From Spirodela intermedia (taxonomy: Eukaryota; Streptophyta; Magnoliopsida; Alismatales; Araceae), in contig LR746270.1 of NCBI GenBank assembly GCA_902729315.2, positions 3,110,001 through 3,174,000 on the forward strand: 64,000 nt of DNA. The letters run 5' to 3'. This document shows, in pieces, positions 1-10,215 of this stretch. The notes under the pieces are model-generated. The model saw only the letters and a list, made by a program, of their open reading frames with translations, was not told the DNA's origin and ran no database searches. The position numbers and the translations under genes were made by a program. Numbering within the stretch: the stretch's first letter is position 1; the number at the start of each line of letters is the position of its first letter.

Positions 1-950
1 TTCTATCTTTCTCCGTCATTGGACGACGTTTTACTTCAGAAATCTGTGTTCCCTTATACAGTTGAAGTTGAACCGGCCCACTCTTGTAAAGAAAGGAATC
101 TGATTAAAAACTCGAGCCAACGATTCGAAGAAAAGAAGATGCCCCGACTCTTCTCCGCTCAGTGACATGGAATGGAAGTAGTAAGGCTTCTGGCTCTGTC
201 TCCACAAGTTTGATTGTTCCTCAGTAGCAGGATATTTTATTTGATACTAGTAGTTAACCTTAACTAAGACCTATAAACAGTATGATGCAGAAAATCTCTT
301 CTTGCAGAGAGAATTAGGTAAAGAATTCATAGAAATGTCTCATCAGAAAGATCTAGAGGCCTAGAGTGTAAGATCAAATTAGTAGAAGATCCAGATGACT
401 GACTCTATAGACCAATGAAGCTTTGTCGCCATAGCAAATCTCACCACATCATTACTCACAATCATATACAACTTGATCACCCATTGAACAGATTAAGATC
501 AGCATGTACTTTGTAAAAGATAGTTGAAGAGAGGGAAATTCTGTTCATCTTTCCTGGCCTCAAACAATCAGGTTACTGAAATGTACTCACAAAAAACTAA
601 CTACTCTACGGATTTAATCTCCCAATTGGTAATGGAGGATGATACGGATTCACAACCTGAAGTGTGTGATCAAGCGACATTTCAACTTTCTATGTTTCCT
701 TTACACTGAGCAATCCTATCCAAACCCTTTAAATGGATTTATAGCTAAAACCAAACCAAAGAAGCCCTCTCTCATCCGCCAAGGACCTTTTCACTGGCGG
801 ACGATTTCCACCCGTGAACTTGGCCGAATATCCGCGGCCCGCCCATCAGAGACCCATCTGTCATGGACAAACGGGCTCTTACTGCATTCGATCAGGACAT
901 CCATAGTTGCCCATTTGTATACCTTTAGAGAGAGACAGAGAGAGAGAGTA
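1..950. other. 3' flank of the FYR/WD40 gene
   Basis: Positions 1-950 contain no exon that I can recognise on either strand. The right part must hold the 3' UTR of the minus-strand FYR/WD40 gene, whose stop codon is at 951-953. Plus-strand open frames here and across 951-1079 look fortuitous, and the right-hand one is antisense to the last coding exon. Confidence 0.5.
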
Positions 951-3900
951 CTATCTGCGAGGAGTCGGGCACGCCATCTTGGACCGAAGGTAAATCCTCA
1001 GTTCACAGCCATCGCCGGCTACTGCAAACACGCCAGATTTCTCATCGGCCACGATACACGAGATGCCTCCCCCACCTGATCACACGGAAAGAGTATTAAA
1101 AAGGAAATATGTCTAAACACAATTTACGGTATGCTTTTATTAGTAATGAACAAGAACATATGATATTTATTAATAATGTAGAAATTCTAAAAACTTATCG
1201 CACAAAAAAAGAAGACCCAGGGCGAAATAGATATTTCCGTCAGAAATTTTAGATCAGGTAGAATGGGCAAACAGCTTAAGAACCAGATAGGAGTCCACGA
1301 GATCCCTTCTCAGAATAGGTTGACTCACCGCCGGTAAATGGGTGAAGATCTGCTAGCTTCGTTCCAGTGGTCAACTCCCACATGTACACATGGCCGTCGC
1401 TCATTCCAGCAATCCCCAGGTCAGATAATGCTCCGACAAAAGATACCCTATAAATATAAAAAAAAAATGTTCTTCGATAAAAATGAAGGTATAAAGATAT
1501 AATAACAACATACCATCGGAGTCGTTGAAGGGGAGAGGGAGAACCACTTGGAAAAATACCGAGCATCTAACACGCCGCCAAGGAACAATCCATCGTTGAC
1601 CAAGAGGCCGAGCCTCCACCCTGCTGAAGAGCCGTCCGATTCCTTCTCTAATCGGTGGCCGTGGACGAGGAACCAGATAGCAGCACGTTCCCCAGTCGGA
1701 GCGGCACCAGTCTTACTGACTTCCACATTGGTCAACCACCCCACAGGGAGAACCTGGGAAACCACATCCCCCAGAGTAGAAAATTTGGACAGCTTGATCC
1801 TCTTGGAAACGTCCCTAAAAGGGAAAACAGAGTGCTTCCGGATGAGCAAAGAAAAGAGGAGACAAAAGCAGGTGTTAACTGGATTCCAGGGCCTGGATAA
1901 CGCAGCAGTCCTAAATAAGGAAGGTTGACCGTGTGATGTGCTGGTTCAAGAAATCAGGCCCCTTATTTCACCTTCCCCAAATGGGTACGATACGAGAAAT
2001 TACTGAAAGAAAGTAGATGAGATATGCTGCAAGGAACCACTTACCACAAGCAGAACCCTCCGGCACCATCATGGCCGACGATGATCGAGGCACATTTTGG
2101 TATCTGTTTCAGCTCTATCGCTGAAGGTTCCATGGAATCAAAGCCAGGTAGGATGAATTCTTCCTGACTTGATCTGAACAGGTGCAATATCACAATAAGT
2201 GGCACAACTCTTAGCTGTAGAGAAAAGGTAATACGAACCTACGCATGCCATTTCAATAAACTTCTAATTTTCTGCAAATATCCTGGCATGAAACTTCCCT
2301 TGTAATATATATTTATCTATATGGAATTTTGGAGTTACTAGCAAGTACGAGCGGCGTTTTCATGAAACTCGTAGAAAAAAATCATGTTCAGGAGCAGGTC
2401 AGGAGAGCCCGCCAACAAATGGAATATATTTTTTGCTTGGATTGGGCAGATACAATCTCTTAAACTGTCCAACGAATCGTCTCTAAAATGAAAATCATTT
2501 AGCTTTTTATTCTTCTGACATGCTGTCATGAGAAAATTAGTGAAGCACTGGGACGCACACACAAAGTCAACGAGTGCAAGATTGTTACCCGTACAATACA
2601 TGAAACTGTAAGAATGCACACGATGCCCAATCTGGGGATCATACCAATAGTAAGAAAGACCTGTTAAGGCTAGCTTTGACATGACAGGCTAGAAGTCAAA
2701 ATTCATTCCTCATAGCAACCAAGATCTGATGGTAAGCTATGACGAATACTGAGAGATGGAAAGATAGCTCCAAAAAGAGAGACGACATCTCCAAATTATT
2801 ACCTCCACGACGGGTTCATTAGCCATACAAGCAGACTCCCACTTTCTTCAACTGCTAGAAGATGATTACTTTCACAAACTAATATGCAATAAATGTTCTG
2901 AACTGTTTTCAACTTGCTCACTGTAGACACATAACCAAGCTCCAAATGAACGATGTTTATAGCGTTATTCTCACCGCAGTCCAACTTGCAGATAGAGCAA
3001 CGACATCTGAATTTTTTCTCCCTGAAAATTCATAATTAAAATTAGTTATTGACATACGGCACAGCTGCACTCCCTGTGATGATCAAGATGGTAAATGACC
3101 TGCAGGAAGGTGCCTTGATACCATTAGAAAAAACAAGGTACTCGCCATCAGGAGTAAATTGTAGGCCACATCTTTCGATTGGAATCTGGTAAGACGGCGA
3201 TAAGTTGTACATAAAAATACTGAAAATGAGATGTATATTATGAAGAAAGCACCAATGAAAGGCTCCAGGATCAACAATGAGATAGCGTACGCTTTGATGA
3301 TGGCCATTTTCTCGGATAGGAAACATAATCGATGTGTATCCAAGAAAAGATGGGAAGTTTATCTCTTTTTTCATGGGAATCTGGTAGACGAAAATGACCC
3401 CTTCAGCTCCTTCGGATGGGCCACACAAGGTGCAGACGTGTAATGTTCCCTCCTTGACATTCAGCAATATAGACCGAATACAGTGTGGATGCAGATAACA
3501 ACCAATAAGCTCTACAAAGTCTTCAAGCTGCTCGTCAGGTTTCATACTTACAGAAGAAGAACCAAACAATGGCTGAGCCTCAGAAAGATCCAGATAAGAA
3601 AAATCATTTGGACGGTCACTGGCAACGTACTCTATAGGCAATTCCTGACCAGAACAAGACAAGTCACTGGGATTACTTTCATCAAATGCCTGCTTTCTTG
3701 AGACTTGAAGAACTGGGATTTGTTCATGACAATCCCCAACTGCAGCATTGTTATCACTACAAGGATTCGTGTCATTAGTCTTGACGTCTGTATGAATGAA
3801 CTTTAAGTCATTCGCAGCATCTGATGAATGCCCTAGGGCTTCCCGATTTTGAGGTGCAGGGGCGATAGCATTAAATACCAGGCCAATCGATTCACAGATA

Positions 3901-6900
3901 TTATCTGACATCTTCAAACGTTCTTCACTAATCAACGACGCTTTTTCGTCTATCCCTCTGCTATCAATTTCAAGCTGCCTATTTGCCGCCGACTTCACAC
4001 GTTTAGCAGCATAAGCTTCCATAATTTTTCCATCATTCATGTCCCTACAAATTATACTCTCTGAAAAGGGAACCTTATATTTATTAGAAGCTTGAAGGGC
4101 AAATGCTTGTTCCCGTGTCATTTCCTTGACAATGTGAGTTTCACCACCTGATGCTAGACCATTTGCAGTTTCAGTTAAAGAGCAAGAATCTTCTTCAATA
4201 CACCCGGCAACTGTCTTTCCGTGAAAGGAAATATAGGTTGCAACTGCAGCATTCCTAATATCAGCTCCTCTTTCATCTACCCCTACAGAACCGTCAAAAT
4301 TAGGATTGACCTGCATGGAATTACCAGAATTTTCATAAGTCGTTTGCGATATCTCATCGGTGATTGGAATATGTACAGTGTTTCCAACCATACAAGCAAC
4401 AAATGGGTTTTGATCCTGGGAGGGTCGGTTAAGAATCACAGAGGGACAGCTAGATTGACTGATTCTGAGGAAAAGGCTGATTAATGTTGAAAAGAGAATT
4501 CATTTCTTTGATTTCTAACTGTATGCTTATTTTTCAAAGGCACAAAATATCTCAACAAAATATCTCAACAAAATATCTCAACAAAATATCTCAACAAAAT
4601 ATCTCAACAAAATATCTCAAATTTGGTGCTTTTACAGGATCGTTCTTTGCTGTACCTCCCCCAAGCTCCTGACAGAATACTTGCTCCATTCTCAACCAAG
4701 AACGTAGACAGGTGAAAGGGGACAACACGAGGCTACTTTCACTTTGTTCCTTCTATTTTCCATTCTTAACTGCTGAGATATGATTGTGACTTAGATTCAT
4801 TAAAATGAAACAGACTAAGTTCGTTCTGCCAAATCATTTTAAAAAATTACGCGGGATCAGGTTTCACCCATTGAAAACTGAATCAGTACCCTCAATGGAG
4901 ATTCACCTCAGCTGCTCCAGATGTTGATTTTGTCAGAAAGTTTTAGTTTTTCAACAAAGGAACTAGAAGAAATGGAAACACAAACCTCTGCAAAGTATTC
5001 AGCTTTCCTTTTTCTGATAGCACCAATGTCCGGCTGTGAGTGGTGTAGAGTTTCTTCAACATCCCCAGATATGACTTCAGCTCCTAAAGGAGGAATATTA
5101 TGATGGACGATGCCACAAGTCTCCAAGGCAGCTGTACCTTCGAATGTACACACAGCGAAACAATGGGTGGATTGTAAAATATCTTCATTCTTGTCCACAC
5201 AAGTATCATTAAATTTCCTACGTAAACACGATGAAGAGGAATTATTACTCAATGGTTCAGCCTTATGAGGATCACCATCACATGCCAGACCCATCTTATC
5301 ATCTTCATCAATCCCAAACTCACTATCTGATTGCCTTCGAACACATTTGTCGTTTTGACTTAATTGGTTACCTTTGAAACTATTGTGTGTGCTATCGAGC
5401 CTTGGTTGATTGTCATCAAAACCAAGAAGTGACTTCTGTACAACACTAACATCATGCGCATATTGATCATCCTCAAAGCTGTCCTGCACAATAAATTGGA
5501 CATCTGCTGAATTCCTACAGCTAGTAAGTGGTTCCTTGCCTATGTCATTGCCAAGATCACATTCAACTGTCACCTTGTGAAACAATGACCTCTTTATTCT
5601 CTGTCCAGCTCCGTTAATAGGCGATTCAGTATAATGACCTACAAGATCATGAAATTATGGCTCAGCAGAAAGTCATACCGCATTAAAAATCTCGCCTAAG
5701 AAAAATAAGAGGACCCATTTAAAGCCAGATGTCCTAGTTTTCAACTATCACTATACCTTGTGAAGGGAAATCATTGCTTTTGTACTTCGCATCACTTCCA
5801 ACAGTGGAATCCACCTGGATTTGGTCCAAATGAGTAGCAGACTTCTTTCTCTGTTCGTGTTTCTGCATCCTTCTCTGATAGGTCTTTTTAAGTAAAGGAA
5901 CAGCACTTGGAAGCAAAAGAGCCATCATAGATCTTGCTAAGTCATTCCCTGAAAAATCAATCCTATTAAATTCTGGATCTCTATTCCCGTCCATGTATGC
6001 TGCCTGTGGTTCTATCGTAAGGATTGCAGAGGTGTCAACATCTGGATGACATTCCATAATCTGATCGTTTCTTTCTGTAATTGACTGTTTCGTCTCCAGA
6101 AAATTAGGGAGGACTCCACCTTCAGTGATGAACTTTTTTGGAGCATCGGCTCCTTGCATTATCGTAGAAGCAACAACCTTACCTTTGACACTAAAGGAAC
6201 GTCCTTTATCATTCACCAACGAAAAACCATCAACTTTATCTGCACATCCAAAGCTTCTATTAGAAATGAGTGAATGATCAGTTTATACAAGCAGCATGTG
6301 GAGTAACAATCGAAGAGATTATATTAACTAAGACAATGTGCTGCCAAAGAAATTACCTTGAACGTTGTCCAGTACGTTGGGGATATGCAGATCCCTCGCG
6401 TTCACATCTTTTGCTTTCGCCAACAATCCTTTCGTTTTCACGTTGGAATCTAAAAATCCACCAAGCTAAAAAACTTCTGGTTAAAATTCAAGGGTATTTT
6501 ACTAGTAATAAATTCGCCATCCGACTTCAAGATGGTAAACAATGACGAATGTTCAAATTACCAGGCTACATATCTGGAAAAACTTAAATCCACGAAATCA
6601 CTATAGGTCGCTGGAAAGAAAACGTTAGTGCATACCATTTCATTAGTGATGGGGGAATTCATGCCCCAGGGACTAAAATCTTCATAGTTTGGAGACCGGC
6701 TGTGCTCGCAAGAAATGGAATTATCTCTAACAAAGCAATCAGACTGACCAGATTTTGCAGATGAATTGTCGATTTGTGAAGCAGAGTTAAGCTTGCTTTC
6801 AACCAGAGTAGGGCGTCGTTCCTGCAACTCATTTTGGCTGAATCTAGAAACTCAGAACCAGTACGATATAAGGTATCAGGATCACATTTCATGATAGAAA

Positions 6901-9649
6901 GAGCTACATACCTTGAGTTGATAAGATCCTGGCTAATTATATCACAGCATATATCTCCGTCCCATGAAGCATCTTTTTCTAGACAGGGCATATCCACTTG
7001 TTTCGGGGGGAAAATGTCCATATCATGATTTAGGTCCTGATTCAGGAATCTGTTTGTACAGTCAACACTTCCTGCCTTCTTGTTTTCATTCTTATGCCTT
7101 TTACTTCTCTTTCCCGTTCCATGTTGCTTTCCCAAGTATACAAGTAAATCAGTGCGTTGAAATACTTTTGAGCCTGGAACGTTTTGCTCCATCGTGGAAA
7201 ATCCATTGCAGTCATTGTGGGATATCAACGTTTTGCTCTGTTCTGCAACTCCGTGGACATTAGCCACAAGTTCACGTAGTAGTCTCTGAACAAATGGGTT
7301 TCTAAACCCAAAGAGCTGCAGCCATTATGTTATAAGAAAAAGGAGTTTCAAAAGGCAAACTTGATAGATTTAGTTTCTCGTTTGATGTATGATATTCTTC
7401 CACTGATTCAGCTATATCATGGTAAAAAGTCACGAAAAATGCGAAATAAAAATCATTATTAAGTCTACAATTGAGGAAGTCGAGGTAGCATGATAGGGGC
7501 AAATTTTGTAGCCAGCATTGTAAATCGGAATAACCACAGCTCACACTAAAGTTGCGAAAAACGCCTCCAAAATTATAGAATGTGCACAGAATAATGCGTC
7601 TCCGTCAAAAAGTGTTAAAGGTATAAATGACAAGAGCCCTTGTCTCTTGGAACCTTGAGGATACCTCAACAAGGTCCAGATTACTGAAGGAATTTTAAGA
7701 TAAGCACATGGTGAAATTATGGAATACTGTCTTAAAATGTAATGATATTTTAGGATCAGGGTGAACAATATAAAATGAACTAGGGTGAGATTGGAGAAGA
7801 GTAAAACACTCTAAATAGAGGGTAAGTTCTTGGATATTCTGTGGCCGTATTACTACAACTGAATTAAAGAAAATGCGTGTAAAATGGAAAAAAACAACTA
7901 TCATGCATACACCGAAGTGGTCGGCCACCAAAATCGATGATATTGACAAGAAGCTTACAGTTGAAAGAAAGATAGGGTGGATGTGCGAGAAACATTAGAA
8001 ATCATACATGATCTGATTCTACTCGAGGAAAATAAGTAATAACGATGATATTCAGAAGAAATACAGCCCATGAATATTCATTTAACAAATAAAACGATCA
8101 TTTTGTGAGTAGCTAAAAAAAGAAAATTTTCGACGAAAGGGATATAAATTTGCATGTATGTCATGAATAAAAAGACTTTCACTGATTTGAAATTCTAGTA
8201 CTACAATATTTGTGGGATTCAGACAACCAGATGACAGCTGATTCATCCAAATAAGACGCAATTTTCTGAGATAGAAGTCAGAGATCAGCGTATGAGTCAC
8301 TTGAATGATACTTAAAACCTAACGAACATTTACCATTAGCGTTTTGCAAACATCATACTGTTGTTTTAGTGCAATACTGTCTAGTGCGGCCTTACATGAT
8401 GTATTAAGTGGAATGACACCACATGGAAAACAGTGGAGAAGATCGGAGAAATAATCAACGTAATAAGGTTCCAGCATTGAGACCTATGCATGACAGGAGA
8501 ACAGTCACTATTTTGAGTATACTAATTTGTGATGTACTTGTGTAAGGACTGAAGTGGATATAAAGCATTATCCACATCTTACGTTTACTTCTTAATGAAT
8601 TTTTAATCATGGTAAACTGTGGTTCAAGATGCCTCGGAGAAATATATAAACTTGCCTCAATACCATCTATTCTGCCAGAAAATCTTTTCCCGCTCCAATT
8701 CTTGACCCTAGGCCCACTCTTTTTCCAGAAATATTCCCAAGATATATCAGGCGTCTGCCCGGAACACGTATCTCCACTTGGAGACGTGACCTGCGTGCGA
8801 AAGCATAATTTGTAAAACACTGTAAAACGTTGAACAAGCATCGTGATCATCCACCAAAACATGTTCACAACCATAGCAAAAATTCAGTAAAAGAGGAACC
8901 ATAGAAATGAAGGGAATACAAATTCATTAAATGAAGTCACATAAGAGTACAAACCACGAATAGAGGCCCTTTGACGCCTTCCTGTATTTCCATCCTATAT
9001 GTAATCCCAGCATAGGTCCGAAGAGCCTGATAACCGACTGGGTAAGGGTACCGACCTTTCCCCTACACAATGAAGAGATGGCGATAAAATCAAAACGTAA
9101 ATCGCGACGACATACTCGCAATTACCTCTCTTCACATTAGAAAATGGCTAAAAGCTCCTGCTAAGTAAGACGGCTACACATAGATCTCAGACTAAGAGGT
9201 AACATTGGACATTTTTCACCTCAAACGTAACAAAAAATCAACAGCGGTGGAGAAGAGAAGGAAGAAGCAATCAGCCGGAGTTATCAGAAAGTGAGAAAAA
9301 TAGAAAGCCCCGTTTAATCGACGAGAACACCCAGGCATTCCGAAACAACCACAAGAAGCAGCCCTAACTGTGGCGTTGCGGGAGGTAGTGAGAGAGAAAT
9401 GCGAACCCTGGAGCAGCTCCAGTACTTCTTGTCCCAGGGGCCAGCGTGCAGAGCTCCGATGGAGACGATCTCCAGGCCGTCAGCCTTCTCCTCGCTGTGG
9501 CATTCCATGGATGAGGAACCACGCAGATCCTCGGCCGTTCTTCTCCGCGATCGAAGATGGGGGCCACAGAGATCAGGGAGATGGAAGGGGGTGGCGGGAG
9601 GCGTTGGACGTGGAAATTCTGGTGTTCCTCCCGCCAAAATATTGAGCAT
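951..9649 (-). CDS. FYRN/FYRC-domain protein with WD40-like C-terminus (15 exons)
   Basis: Exons, read on the minus strand: 9649-9407, 9062-8955, 8790-8656, 7315-6912, 6837-6636, 6465-6357, 6239-5757, 5638-4986, 4415-3291, 3185-3100, 3021-2803, 2173-2045, 1814-1560, 1447-1329, 1075-951. Joined they give 4,395 nt without an internal stop (1,464 aa). Residues 82-117 carry the FYRN signature GKGRYPYPVGYQA. FYRC follows and continues across an intron into LFGFRNPFVQRLLRELV (about 163-179). A long polar, poorly conserved middle includes SMMALLLPSAVPLLKKTYQR. The C-terminal part (from about 1080) has WD40-like pieces: CGLQFTPDGEYLVFSNGIKA, LLAVEESGSLLVWLMN, DGHVYMWELTTGTKLADL and a last strand VFAVAGDGCELRIYL. 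FYR modules are known from chromatin proteins such as trithorax/ATX methyltransferases and TBRG1, so a nuclear chromatin role is inferred. There is no catalytic domain. The start may instead be Met48 (9508), just before the conserved part. The least certain joins are the 3' end of exon 9 and the 5' end of exon 7. Confidence 0.85.
4543..4620. repeat. 13-bp minisatellite, six copies
   Basis: Six consecutive copies of the 13-bp unit CAAAATATCTCAA. They lie in intron 8 of the FYR/WD40 gene (4985-4416), about 130 bp before the exon 9 acceptor. The copies are essentially identical, so the array is young or homogenised. Confidence 0.95.
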
Positions 9650-9680
9650 GAGATGACGTCTCCTCGCTTAACCCGCCCGT

Positions 9681-9690
9681 ATTATATAAA
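9681..9690 (-). promoter_or_regulatory. TATA box between tRNA-Asp and the FYR/WD40 gene
   Basis: On the minus strand TTTATATAAT lies about 32-41 bp before the ATG at 9649 and about 20 bp after the tRNA-Asp 3' end. Plant TATA boxes usually direct initiation roughly 30 bp downstream, which would place the start within a few bases of that ATG. This favours either an extremely short leader or translation from Met48 at 9508. The assignment rests on motif and position only. Confidence 0.5.
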
Positions 9691-9711
9691 CAGCGAAAAG
9701 TTTAAAAATAA

Positions 9712-9783
9712 CGCCGTTGCCGGGGATCGAACCCGGGTCACCCGCGTGACAGGCGGGAATACTTACCACTATACTACAACGAC
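9712..9783 (-). tRNA. trnD-GUC: tRNA-Asp (anticodon GUC)
   Basis: The 72-nt minus-strand sequence folds as a cloverleaf. The acceptor stem pairs GTCGTTG with CAACGGC, the D arm contains AGTATAGTGGT (box A), the anticodon loop is CTGTCAC with GTC, and the T arm GGGTTCGATCCCC carries box B. The discriminator base is G and no intron is present. A TTTTT run at 9708-9704 gives a Pol III terminator four bases past the gene. It matches the nuclear plant tRNA-Asp sequence as I remember it and looks functional. Confidence 0.97.
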
Positions 9784-10215
9784 TTGAATGTAATAAATGA
9801 AAAGTTTCTTTTTGTTAATGTCTTCTTCACTGGAGCTGGGAATGAATGGGAAGTAGTATCTCTTCATTAGCCGGAACGACTCCACTAGCATAATTCGAAG
9901 AACGAACAAGAAAAGGGTGACTGTTTAGGTAGGATGGATGCCAACTTAATATTTTTCAAGTTTTTTAAACTATTCTTCTCCAGGTGGAAATAATCCAGGC
10001 ATATTATTCTCTGATGAAAAAAATCCACCGCGTAATCCACCAAGAACACAACATAAACACCAATGGGCAGATTCCCCAGGAGGCCAAGACCCCTTTCTGC
10101 TACTTGGAAAATCAGTGGGATGCGGACCTTACAGTGGAACATGTAAAAGTCAACCATGAAGAATGAGACTGGACGAGGAAAGTCAACCAACCCCCACCCC
10201 CAGACTCCATGATCA

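Noticed and set aside
639-1079. Plus-strand 146-aa open frame
   Set aside because: It overlaps antisense the last coding exon of the FYR/WD40 gene (1075-951), and its sequence resembles no family; the minus-strand reading fits WD40-type sequence.
1548-1928. Plus-strand 126-aa open frame
   Set aside because: Antisense shadow of exon 13 (1814-1560) of the FYR/WD40 gene.
2338-2682. Minus-strand 114-aa open frame as an extra WD40 exon
   Set aside because: Exons 11 and 12 join in frame without it and the sequence lacks any WD40-like pattern, so it is read as intron.
4543-4620. CRISPR-like repeat array
   Set aside because: The repeats are head-to-tail without spacers, in a plant intron.
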